DNA of 64,000 nucleotides from Flammulina velutipes. Its lineage: Eukaryota; Basidiomycota; Agaricomycetes; Agaricales; Physalacriaceae. Shown here in pieces: positions 12,063 to 22,880 of this stretch. The notes under the pieces were generated by a model, which saw only the letters and a list, made by a program, of their open reading frames with translations, was not told the DNA's origin and did no database searches. The translations under genes were made by a program, and so were the position numbers. Numbering within the stretch: position 1 is the first letter of the stretch; every line of letters begins with the position of its first letter. The DNA lies in the NCBI GenBank assembly GCA_011800155.1, contig CM022372.1:744001-808000 (forward strand), given 5' to 3'.

Positions 12063-12890
12063 AAATGGTGAGTATACTTACTGTGTCTGGCGGTGAACAA
12101 TGATTGATTCGGAATGTAGGCCTGCAGCTTGCAGGTAGAATGCAATAATATCTCCTGAGCAAGCATCATTGCAATTTGAGTGAGGATCTTCGCTATCGCG
12201 GAAGTATTACAGTGGTCGTCACGTTTTACGTCGTTTACATTCCTTGACATTGCATCGGAAACTGTTCGATATACATCTGAATTGGTGACGTTAGTATTTG
12301 ATACGGGGGCAGATAGCAATTGGGTACGGGGAAACGATAGGTATACTGCGCTGGAAGTTGGATAGGCAGTATGTGGGAAAGAGGAGTGGACTTGTGCGCA
12401 TCTTGACTGTCAAAGCGTGTTCGAGATATCCCGGGGCTTCGGATAGAAACAAATGACAACAAAATAGTCTCACGTGGGATTCCGAGAAAATAGCCGAGGC
12501 GTCCTGAATTCATTCTGCTTGCCCCTCGTCGTTTTCTTACCGAGCTTAGTCGGCCTCCACATTCTTTTATCTTTTTCCGCGACCGCACAGCCGTTTATTT
12601 GCTTGTTACCACTTTCTTAGACGAACTTTCGACAACCAGCCTAGCCGACATTCCCTTGACATATCCTACACGTGTGGTCTCCTATTTTGACCTCCCGCTT
12701 GAGTGGTCGTAAAGTTAATAAAACATGTGCGTGCTCTTTCTTTTTTCCAGCGCCTCCTCCTCCTCACGCCTGTGGCGCAGGCTATATTGCTCCCTCGCAG
12801 CTATCCTACGCTTGTAAAAATTAACTGCATTGTGCGCACCTATTTCCCTCTCATCTTTGACGCTAATTCCAGTCGTAGAATCATCGGTCC
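12063..12890. other. Intergenic region with a short peptidase-like relic
   Basis: This 828-base gap holds no intact gene. A 30-residue open segment at 12271-12365 resembles an aspartic-peptidase active site and is listed separately. Pyrimidine-rich sequence just before 12890 is the likely promoter/5' leader of the next gene. Confidence 0.4.
12271..12365 (+). pseudogene. Possible relic of an aspartic (A1) peptidase active-site region
   Basis: One frame reads YTSELVTLVFDTGADSNWV followed by RGNDRYTALEVG and a stop. This resembles the first catalytic motif of pepsin-like peptidases (hydrophobic-DTG-S/A-xx-W-V, then a K/R-Y-x-x-T stretch common in basidiomycete members). No start, second DTG motif or flap tyrosine region is seen nearby, and stops close the frame on the right. 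It is either a decayed fragment or a chance match, since the length is small. Confidence 0.3.
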
Positions 12891-15800
12891 ATGTCTTTTG
12901 CATCTTCCAGCTCCGACCTTGATCGCCAGTCGCGCAGACTACATTCCACTCTTTCTCCCCCTACGCGCACCGAACGTCCCGTAACGGCAGACAGACCCGA
13001 TAATTCTTCCAACAATTCACTGCGCGTCTCTCTCTCCCACAGATCCGTAACTACCAGCGCTAGTCATGCCCGACCGCCTTCCAATCGCGCCCCGATGGAC
13101 CCGTCCTCGGTCGCCAACCGTTCACGCACACTGTCCAGTCCATCCATGCCGTCCAAGTCACACAGACCGTCCACGGCACCGGGCCTCTCGACCATCCAAG
13201 CCAGACAATTCTCTGCGCACACTTCCCGCGATACTACATCCGCACTCAAGCAAAGCGGCAGATCCCAGCCCAGTAAATCTTTTCTCCTTGTCGTTTTCCT
13301 ATTCATTCACACACGCGCTCGCAGACGATGGATCATCTAGAGCTACTTCCTTTACGTTGTCCAAATCACGTCGGTCCCGTAAGTTTATCAATCGCTCTCG
13401 TTATTTGCGTGTGTCAAGACCTTTTTTTGATAGCTGAGCGCAAATCAAAAACCTTGCCTACGATACATGGTGCGTCTTTGCGCGCTGTCTGACATACCAT
13501 GTTAACCCGCTTGACAGCGCAATCCTCGTCGGATACAAGCTTTACCATAGCACAGGCACCAAGTTGTAAGTCGGGCAAAACAATGGCCGACCACGACCAA
13601 TGACTGATATTGCATCTAGCCTCATCTTACAAACGCGCTGGGGATGTTTCACGAGGTACGCACTCATGTAATGTCGCAACGCAGAATTTCATATTGACGT
13701 GTAATAGAAGCTAACCTATCTGGGCAACACTCGTCACCGATATCAGAGGGTGGTAAGGCATTCATCAACCTCAAGCCGTTGCACAAATAACACCCAACCT
13801 CACAGTTGCGACCACATCGAATCAAGCCCGTGCTGCCTCCAGTTCCTCCGGGATCTCAAGAACTTTCTGTGCGTGTCATCGGCGTCATATTTTATGTTTG
13901 CTCATAACGTTTCTAGCTCTCTTTTCCCAAAAGTCCGTGTCTGATCTTCGCTCTGGTCCTTCCAAGCCAACACAGCTACCCTGTATGTTATCCCTAGGTG
14001 GTTGTTCTCATACGCTAACACATTCATTCAGTGTCGGTAGAGGTTCCATCCTCCTCAACGAGAATCAATCGCTCTACTTCATACTCTCTGTCATCTGCTT
14101 TGCCTTCAGGTTCCCAGCCGGACCAGACACTATCTCCTGCCTCATTAGCGCCTCTACGCAACTCTCCAGTCTCCCTCCGAACTGCATCCACGTCGTTCTC
14201 TTCCTCTCCATCTCCGATTCGACGGACCGACTCCCCACGCAGCCACATATCTATAGCGTCCCCAGCACTCGACGCAATTCCCCAACGACTAGCAGTGGAC
14301 GACATGAAACGTTTATTATCCAAGCCTGCTTCTGTCCTATCCGGATCTGATTCCGAAGGAGGCTATCGTTCATTAGGCGGACCAGCCAATGGAAGGCGAC
14401 TGGGAGGCGGGGCGCTTAGCAGTGATGACGATGTAACTGGCGGGTACCGGAGCTCTCCTGGTAGACTCTCCGGCGCGTTCCTGTCAAAATCCTACCCGAA
14501 ACTCCGCGTTACCAGTGAGCAATCTCATTCGGATGATGATGGCCCGACTTTCCTCAATCAAAGCCCGGTGCTGCCTACGTCGAGCAGTACGATGAAACGC
14601 TCCCCGTCATTTGATAAGAAGAGGAATCTATTAAAACGTCGGCCCAGCGCAGAGAAGAAGGCTGCGAGCATGGGTATCTTTCCTGCCTCATATACGAAGT
14701 CGCAGAAGAGTGGCTCATCGAAATCTCGATCAGTGTCCTTGAACCCTCTTACCCGGAATCGAGATGGTGGCGCGTCGGAGGACAGTAGCGGATTGACGCC
14801 TGCAGGTGCTTTGGCTCTCGCCTACAAGCAGCGCCAAGAGGAAGAAGAGAGGAGAATGAAAAGTAAAGAGGAACAAGAGAAGAAACTTTCACCAGCAGAT
14901 CTTCCTAGACCTCCTGCACTTGCTTTACGGGATCCTGATTCAGGCCCTTCACCTTCCCCAATCTACTCAAGTCCCGACCCAGGTCTCCGGACTGCCGCCG
15001 ATCCTGGACTCGACGCACCTACGACACCTTGTTATTCGATCTTTGGCTCGACATCAGGCAAGCTGGTCGCTTTGGGTGGACCCGAGGATTCCTGGACCGA
15101 ACTCAGTCTGGGTGCGGGATTCGTACAAAGTCTAGGTGCTGGCCTAGGGATTGACCCACTGGAGCGCACTACCACCACTACCACCACCATATCTGGTGGC
15201 CTTCCGAAGGCGCGCCCGGCCAAAGCGTCTTCCCACTCCATCGGAAGGTCGCTCTCTCGCAAAATGTCTGGACGCTGGCGGAAGGGCAGTTTCACAGCTG
15301 CGGATATCGAGTGGGAGAAGGTGGAGCCCCCTGTGAACAAGGCGGTGGACAAGGATCTTGAGCATATTCGAGAGCATGATCGTGTGCACGTTCTTCCTCT
15401 CCAGCGGGAGACGACGGAGGAGAGGGGAAGGCCGAGTTTACAGGAGAGGCGAGGTCAGCATCGCAAATCTGTTGTCACTGGCGGGGAGCTGCGCGTGTCT
15501 GTCGAGCAACATGCGATGCCTGCGGAGAATACGAGTGCGCAGATCGTTTCTAGTCGACAGGCGACGCCCAAATCAGATTCGAGTGCTATGGACTCACCGC
15601 GCTCTCGCAAGTCGGAAGGTGGTGCTGGTAGTGGTAAGCTGTGGAAACTCATGAAGCGCATCAGCACGGGAGGTCTGCGAGACAAGTATGTGGACGACCT
15701 ACCCTATGAGCCTCCCCCACCTGTACCTGCGTTGCCGAAGGATTACCTCGATATGAGTGGTGGCCCTAGGTCGATGGACGGTCACGGCCATGGCGCTCAA

Positions 15801-16850
15801 CCGCCCAACATATTGACGAAGTTTACACAGTCTCGGCCTTCGATGGCAGTTCCAAGGTCTTCATCTGCATTACCCTCAGGTGCACCTCCACCTGCCAGTA
15901 GTCGTCCGGTCACAACGACGTCTACGGTCTCTTCAACCGCCTATCGTCAAAGCACTACTACTCGCTCATCATCTCCGGTATCGTCAGACGTTGCTTCATC
16001 CAAGTTTTTCAACCGAGCCCATTCACAGCGCTCCTCAACATCTTCCTATGGTGAAGAAATTCCTCCTGTGCCGAATACGGTTGTCGGGGAGCATATCATC
16101 CCTCCTCACGAGTTGTACAAATTGGCGATTGGCGTTACGCCCTCCGACGACACGAGCAGCAAGGGCAAGTCGAGTTCACGCAAGGGCCATAGCACGCCTC
16201 GCTCAGCGTCATCTCCCGAGAAATGGACCACACCGCCTAGCAGTGGTATGGGGGTCGACCCACCGACTTTACCGTCGCTGCCTGTCCCGCCTAGTCAGCG
16301 CCGGAACAAGTTGACGAAGCCTACGCGGGAGCCGTCCCCGACTATCCCTGCATTCTCTACTGAAGCTCCCATCAACACCTTTGCGAGCAGGAAGCCGGCC
16401 CCACCCGTTGAACCTCAGACCCTCCGTGCGGCTTCTCCTCCAAGACGTCCGTCTCGCAGCCCTCACCGACCTAGCCCGACGACGTCTACGACAACCAGTC
16501 GAGTGACGTCTCCCCTCCCCTCCATTCCGCCTTCTCTCCCTGAATCGGCGACCCAGAATTCCACCTTTGATGCGAAACGGGCGTCCACAGCTTCTCATGC
16601 TACAGCGCGTCCTCGGTCGTATGCTAGCACTTTTGGCGGCAACGGATCGATTGCAACTGCTCAGTTCCGCGAGAAGACGGTGCCGGTTCCTGTTCGGACT
16701 GAGCAGGAGAAGGCAGATATGTGGGACGATTTGTTGGAGAGGAGTGCTCGAGCTGGGGGGACGCTTCATCTGAATGGGGGCGACGGACTGGCGTCTGACC
16801 TGCTGCGGTTCTCTGGTGTCAGCACTGACTTGGAAATTGACTTTTCATGA
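12891..16850 (+). CDS. Large intrinsically disordered protein with seven symmetric micro-exons
   Basis: The spliced product is 1182 residues. Exon 1 is 12891-13272. Seven micro-exons follow at 13325-13378, 13434-13469, 13518-13565, 13620-13655, 13708-13752, 13806-13868 and 13917-13982, and the last exon is 14032-16850. All eight introns are phase 1 and GT-AG, and every micro-exon is a multiple of three, so the frame stays open throughout. The protein is dominated by Ser, Pro, Thr and Arg. Recognisable pieces include a charged helix (KQRQEEEERRMKSKEEQEKK), HSIGRSLSRKMSGRWRKGSF, and GSGKLWKLMKRISTGGLRDKY, which looks like a basic amphipathic conserved block. Polyproline SH3-ligand-like motifs (PPPPVPALP, EIPPVP) are frequent. 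No known domain is visible. A signalling or polarity scaffold is one possibility. Confidence 0.75.
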
Positions 16851-17234
16851 CGGGGCTGACCATGTGCATAGTACATTCTTTATCGCCTACAATTTAGTGT
16901 ATACAATATCTATCTGGCATTTTACCCCCATTTCGTTTTAGATACCCTCCTCCCTTTGCTCTCTGTACGCATGCCGCTTCGCTGCTTTATATACTTGACC
17001 TTCCTTTGTGTAAACATGGTTCTATTGCATTCACACTACTCCTACAGTTACATAGCTATATGTATGGACATGACGCTGTAAAGAAAGATACGAACGACGA
17101 GCTGAAATCCATTCGGACGCGTTATTGATGGATGTGTACGCGGTCCGATCGAGCGTGACTTTTGTTTCTCCTTCTCCACGTCACTTCAAAATCCGTCCGC
17201 TCGTTGTTCTCCTTCTCCTTACTCTCCTACCACC
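16851..17234. other. Intergenic region
   Basis: This 384-base gap between two plus-strand genes contains A/T-rich 3' sequence of the first gene. A pyrimidine-rich leader lies directly before the ATG at 17235. An ACGCGT hexamer lies near 17116-17121. No coding exon is supported. Confidence 0.35.
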
Positions 17235-18312
17235 ATGGGTCACGCTCAGAGCAGCATTCTGGAGAATACTTCTGTCGAATCTATCGCGACAGCAGCCGCT
17301 GTCGTGTTCGCCGTGGGGCTTGCCGTTATACACCAAACTCTACCTAGTGAAACACCCAAGGAAAGCTCTCAGCCTCAGGAAGGAAAGGCGGGGTCCTCTT
17401 CTTCAAAGAAGAAGGCCAAGGCAAAGGGGAAGGCTAAAGAAGAGGAACCGGTGACGGAGCCTGCCCACACGGTCTCTGCGATTCCTGGTGGCTTTGACGC
17501 TCCCAAGTCGGACGTTGAGTCGGAGAGTGGTGCTGCTACTACTGCTACAAAGGCGCCAAAGAAGAAATCGAAAGGCAAGAAGAAGAAGGCGGGGAGTGAA
17601 GCTGCTACCTCCCCGGAGGCATCCCAAACGCTGTCGTCGTCCGAAGCACCACCACCGCCTCTGCCACAAGTCCAAGTGGCACCGGCCCCTTCCCAGCCTG
17701 CTCCAGAACCGACGACTAGCTCTACCCTACGGCCTCCATCTTCGAACGAGGCTGAATCCGACTCGTACGTAGCGGCTACAGCTTTCAATTCAATTCAGCT
17801 CACATTCCCATTTGGTTCTTAGGGGATCACAAGGTGGTGCTGCGACGCCCACGCGGTCTACGAGTACCACGTCTGAAGGTGCTGCGCCTGCTGCGGGATT
17901 CTCGTGGGGCGACTACGAAGATGCCCACGACGTCGAGGACGACGACGAGGGCTGGGGTGTCGTCAAGAGCCGCGGCCGCAAGACTCTTACTGTCATACCC
18001 GCCACTGCCAATAGTGAGTTCCCGTATCTCCTTTCAGCATCCAAGGTGCTAACGGCGAGCCCCCATCCAGAACCGGCGACGTCTTCCAACCAGGCGCTGA
18101 CAAAAAAGCAACGGCAGAACGCGAAGAAACGAGAGGCGGAAAAGGCTGACAAGGCCGTGGCGGAGAAGGAGAGACAGGCTGCGTTGGCGAAGCATAAAAG
18201 GGAGCTGGAGAAGGCTAAGATTTTGGAGCAGGCTTCCAGTGGTAAAGCATCCAAGGTTAGTGGGGGTATGAAGGCGACTGTGGATGACAATGGCAAGTTG
18301 GTTTGGGAGTAG
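17235..18312 (+). CDS. Lysine-rich single-pass membrane protein, unknown function
   Basis: Three exons encode about 320 residues, with introns near 17770-17822 and 18014-18070. The N-terminus MGHAQSS fits the MGxxxS/T myristoylation consensus. It is followed by a hydrophobic helix (SIATAAAVVFAVGLAVIH) at about residues 16-33. After that come lysine-rich low-complexity runs (SSSKKKAKAKGKAKEEE, KKKSKGKKKKAG), a proline/serine stretch, and a conserved-looking acidic-aromatic motif (FSWGDYEDAHDVEDDDEGWGVVKSRGR). The C-terminus is a coiled coil starting LTKKQRQNAKKREAEK. The N-terminal anchor plus W-containing acidic motif plus basic coiled coil resembles fungal ER-anchored proteins of unknown function. 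I cannot assign a role. The start is supported by ACCACCATGG, a good Kozak context. Confidence 0.72.
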
Positions 18313-18489
18313 GAAGACGCTGCTGGGGCTGTTTATTTTGGATAACACTTTTTATATATCAAGGACGGGACGCATACCCACATATCCTACTTAGTTTCTG
18401 CTCGTTTGTTAATGCTGGTTTTCTCTCCATAATTTGCCGCCACAGTATTGACATTGTGCACGTGGCGTGACAGATTGATTGGGTAAGGA

Positions 18490-18495
18490 ACGCGT
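18490..18495. promoter_or_regulatory. ACGCGT (MluI cell-cycle box-like) site upstream of the Dpb3-like gene
   Basis: The hexamer ends 34 bases before the ATG at 18530. It is one of three such sites placed just upstream of replication/repair genes in this window. Cell-cycle control by an MBF-like factor is inferred. Confidence 0.45.
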
Positions 18496-18529
18496 CTTTC
18501 ACCATCTACCACCATCTCGAACAACTTTT

Positions 18530-19343
18530 ATGGAATCCGCTGTGGAAGATGTACAAGGTATCCCGGAAGCTGTGACGGAGACGCCGTCGGGGGCAGGTGA
18601 CGCGTCTTCTAGCAAGAAGAAGAGAGAGAGAAAACCGCAGGAAAGTGTCGCTCGAGAACCTGGAAAGTCACTCTTCCCAGTGTCTCGAGTCCAAAAGATC
18701 ATCAAAGCAGACAAGGCTCGTAATGATTCATTTATCTGTGTTTCTTCGACGTGTTGACAGTGTTCTTTGTAATCAGGACATTCCCATTGTTGCAAAGGAA
18801 GCTACCTTTCTCATCGCGCTAGCTACGGAGGAATTCATCAAGAGGCTTTGCGAGTCGGCTTCTCAGGTAGCGCAGCGAAATAATCGTTTGACTGTGCAGC
18901 ACAAAGACGTTGGTTCGTTCTGTTTTGCTCTTTATGTGCGCCACATTACTGACGATCGACGCAGCGACCATTGTCAGAAAGGCAGACGAGTTTCTCTTTC
19001 TTGAGGGTGCGCATGTTCTCCTTTGTGCTGGGGGTTTGCTCACCGTTGCATAGACATCATACCATGGTCGATGCCAGAGGCACCTGCGCCCAAGAAAACG
19101 AAGAAGGATGTGGTGGAGACGGGGCAGGGGCTGTTGGATACTCATTTTACGACTGTGAAAACCTCTGGAGCGCCGGAAGATGGGAAGGAAGAGACACTAG
19201 AAGATCGACGGGATAGCGATGTTGAGGATGAGGATGAGGCGGATGGTGGCGATGAGGATGTCGACGAAGGAGACGGTGAGGACGACGTTGACGAAGATGG
19301 AGACATAATGATGTTTGAGGACGGGACGATGGGGACTGGATGA
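18530..19343 (+). CDS. Histone-fold subunit, Dpb3/POLE4/CHRAC-like
   Basis: Four exons encode about 190 residues. The core is an H2A-type histone fold of the CBF/NF-YC class. It reads SLFPVSRVQKIIKADK, then (after an intron near 18715-18777) DIPIVAKEATFLIALATEEF and IKRLCESASQVAQRNNRLTV. After a further intron it continues QHKDVATIVRKADEF, with LFLEDIIPW completing the last helix. The LFPVSRV.KI...D entry and the HKDV/ED..IPW end match the DNA polymerase epsilon small subunit Dpb3 and the related chromatin-accessibility subunits POLE4 and CHRAC1. The C-terminus is a long acidic tail of Asp, Glu and Gly (DEDVDEGDGEDDVDEDGD), common in this group. The protein acts in the nucleus with a Dpb4-like partner. 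NF-YC/Hap5 is less likely because its characteristic heme-activator region is absent. A near-upstream ACGCGT fits S-phase expression. Confidence 0.82.
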
Positions 19344-19620
19344 TTCTCGCCTTGAATCTTTTGTGTGACTTGTTGACTTTCTGGAAGACATGTTCGAGAC
19401 GGTGCGTGGAGGTGTATGAACAACGAGTCATACAACTAGTACGAATTTTTCTGACATTTTACAGTGTTGCTTAGACGCAGCTTTGTGTGGGTCCAGATGG
19501 ACAAGGTGATGCGCTCGTGGGAATATTGCTGACACAGAGGATGTTGTCATCTGTTTGGCAATGCGCACTAATCCAAGCGGCCACTAAGAGCGTCTTCTCC
19601 CATGCTTGTTTTCAACCTCG

Positions 19621-22447
19621 ATGTACCCAGCAGCCCCGTCCTCGTCGTCGTCCCATACGACGCCTAAGCCGTCGCTCATCCCGCAGAAACGCTCCCTCGA
19701 CACCAGCGCCGACGAGGGCATTCGATGCAAGTGTCGCTACAAGCACGACGACGGCTTTTCCATTGGCTGCGATGAATGCGAGCGATGGTGCCACGGCGCC
19801 TGCTTCGGTATTTTTGCAGGCATAAACGAGCCAGAGCACTGGCTGTGCTGGGAATGCGAAAAGGCGGCCAAGGCAAAACACAAGCGCAGAAAATCAAGCC
19901 CACTCATCGTGGTTGACGACCAGGAAGAGGAGAAGACCTACGTTTCAATCACCCAAGATACCATCGCCCAAGTCGAGACCAGAGACAAGCTGCGGGAGCA
20001 CGCATCTTCGTGGCGCGGAGTCACCGCCCTTTCGCCATCACCCTCCCATTTGCGTGCCACGCCTGACTCGAATTCGTCTATTCTTCCCCCATCGTACACC
20101 CTTCATACCTCCAGCTCCGTCGCACCAGAAACTTATCTCACGCCCTACCCGTCGTCGATCACATCCTCCGCCTCTTATCTAGCCGACCCGCTCAACGCCT
20201 ACGCCCACCTGGGGATGCCCAAACCCTTCGTTCACCTCCTCGGCCCACCACTCGACGTCGCCTTGGACACACGCATTTCGGGCGGTCAATCTCGATGGGT
20301 TCGGTCAGGCTGTCGCCCGAATGCAGTCCTTCGGCCTATGCTTTGCGAGCCATCATCAGAACAACTCAGTTTTGGTTTGTTTGCAACCAGGGCGCTCGAG
20401 AAGGACGAAGAGATTGTTTTAGCTTGGGAATGGGATGACGGGAACGTGGTGCATCAGTTGCCTGCTTTGCTCAGCTGTCCCGACACGTTCAAGCCCATGG
20501 AAAAGGAGCACATCAAGAAGCAGATGCGCAACGTCGTTCATGCCCTCGAGTCGACCTTTGCGAAATGCGCCTGTGGGAAAGCGACAAAGGAGGCCTGTGC
20601 AGTCGAGAGGATGAAGCGATTTGTGGATGGCGAAGAGGGTGACGGGCATGTTGATCTCGGACCGTTGGTCGGTAAGGAGAGGGGATTTAGGACCCAGGAA
20701 AAGGTTCCCTGCAGTGGTGGTATGGGTGGCGTCGAAATGCTCAAAACGCCTGGGCCCGTATCAAAACCACAAGATATTGTTCCTCCGAAGATGCGGAAAG
20801 GTTCTTTGAGGATGTTCGGGCAATGTGCGTCTACCTGTCATCGTTATCTATGCATCGCTCAATTCACGTTTAGCACCCACTTCCCCTACCAACGTTACGA
20901 CATCCCCTAGCTCCGCATTTGCTAGTCTTTCCTTGGCATCTCCCTTTGTGCACACACAACCTCCCCACAAGCAGCGGCGCATGGATGTCGACGGGGATAC
21001 TCCTTCCACACCCAGCCTCATCTTCACTGATGACTCGGCGACAACGAGCCCTTCCTTCGCTTCGCCGCCTACCACAAGTTTGCCTACCCAAGAGTTGGCG
21101 CACAAAGATTATTCGCCCCCGTCCATCCCTGCTGCGTTTTCCAGAAGGCGCAATTCCCGAGCCGCTGGAGTGCATTTTGACGTCGAGATGGTTGACGTTG
21201 AGACAATATCGCCTCAAACAGTACCAATCAACTTGTCTCCTCAATCACCTACGGATATACCGACACCTCGTTCGTTATCCGCCCCTCGTTCGGTTCAATT
21301 GGACTCCAATCCTCCGTCACCGAACTTCATGGATGTCGACCTACCAGCAGAATCGAAAATACATTCGCCGCGACCAACCTGCTCGCCGCCACCAGGGATA
21401 ATCACACAACTCACACCTCCTGCGGAAACTCGCCTACTATCACCAGCATTTGAAGACAACTCTCCGTTACTCGTCTCTCCGCAACGTACCGTCCTACCCG
21501 AATCGTACTGCCGATCGTCCGTCGCACAGCCTGTCACACCCAGTCCTACTCCTCCCCCAGACGCTTCCTCTCGCGATACTGCCCCCGCTCTCAAAAGTCC
21601 AGGACTACCCTCCACTTCACCAATCAATCGCCCTAACGAGAATTCCCCTCCAGCGTCTCAGAAGGCGGCGGTGAAGAAGCTGACGTTCAAGGATTATGCA
21701 CGAAGACGACAAGAGCAACGGGAGAAGGAGCAGCAGGACCGGGTTTTGGGAGGGACTGTCAATTTCCATACGCCCTCGGAGCCTCCAGCAGTCACTTCAA
21801 TCGAGCTCACGGAAGGTGCGCCTCCATTGGAAGGCAACCACCTGACACAGCCATCCGAACCAGCCTCTTCGCCTCCTCGGTCGACGTCAAATTGGACGAT
21901 GAAAGATGCGTTGCCTCCGGAATTACAGATGGATCGTAACTCTCTTCTTTCTCCGACCGCCTACCCTCATGCGCAAGCTGACTGTCCAGTTATCAACATC
22001 AAAGTCGATACTGCAGACGAGCGGCCTTGGTCATCGGTCCCCTCAGTCTCCCCGTCCTTCGTTCCCAAAGCTGAAGACGTGCGTACCTTGGGACGCGAGC
22101 TCGCCCAACGCTACTCCTACGACTCTCCCACTCCACCGTCCCAGCAGATTACGCATCATCTTCCTGCCAAACCGACAGCACCGCCGGTCGCGACGCACTT
22201 ACGACAGCGGTCTAATTCGCCTCTGTCTCCGATGGGAGATTACGCCCGTCCTGGGAAGACAGCCCCGAGGTCGATATCCATCACGCGTCGGTCTCCGCCC
22301 CCTCCCCGGCAGTTCGTGTCGAAGTTCTCGCCTGAGGATGGGGAGATTGTGCAGCCGCCTCGGTATCCGCGATCGATGAACCTTGCGCCTCCGCCGTCTG
22401 CCAAACCTATACCTAGTGGACCGCGGGCTATGCGGGGGCTTCGTTGA
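19621..22447 (+). CDS. PHD-SET protein of the Set3/Set4 (KMT2E-like) family
   Basis: Exon 1 starts at 19621 (MYPAAPSSSSSH). An intron near 20825-20871 joins SLRMFGQ to SPTSPTNVTT in the same frame, and the protein ends at 22447 after about 925 residues. Residues about 35-85 form a C4HC3 PHD finger (CKCRYKHDDGFSIGCDECERW, then CHGACFGI and HWLCWECEK). The SET domain begins around HLLGPPLDVALDTR and includes RWVRSGCRPNAVLRP and LFATRALEKDEEIVLAWEW. The SET core has GCRPNA where active enzymes have NHSCxPN. The Set3 group is likewise considered non-catalytic and works as a histone-reading scaffold of a deacetylase complex. Downstream sequence is proline/serine-rich and contains a basic helix (KKLTFKDYARRRQEQREK), which looks like a Set3-type C-terminal motif. 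Function as a chromatin co-repressor subunit is inferred from the family. Confidence 0.85.
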
Positions 22448-22880
22448 GCGTCCTCTTCCTCACTTTTTTTTTCGGTATAAATTATACTCTACAGTATGGC
22501 CTATGGATACGATAAGAAATGTATTAGAATGTGTATTAGTGTATGCAATAATGTCAATGTGGATTACCTAGCTCGTTCTGCTTATTGGTGTTTCGTATTG
22601 GGAGTCTGTGTAATATGCAACTTCAAGCTTGAGGCATGAGGACAGACCTCTCTCGGCGACGGCGCTCTGCTCGACCTCGTAACTCACTAACTAGACGTCT
22701 CAGAATTCACAAATTGTGCACAATATAGAATAAAAATGGAGGGCGTACCGTGCTCGATCGACTATCATCGACGTTGGGAAGGTTTGAGTCTAGTATAAAC
22801 AATACGAACTCATTCAATTCCATATAAGTACCACAATACAGTACAAGTAGTACAAAAAGTCCAATCCTCTCCAAATCCCT
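22448..22880. other. Convergent intergenic region
   Basis: These 433 bases lie between two convergent genes. The sequence is A/T-rich with poly-T at 22464-22472 and no supported exon. It presumably contains both 3' ends. Confidence 0.35.

Noticed and set aside
17375..17788. 137-codon minus-strand open frame opposite the lysine-rich protein
   Set aside because: It is the antisense shadow of GC-rich repetitive codons. The plus strand has a signal-anchored, spliced gene with continuous frame.
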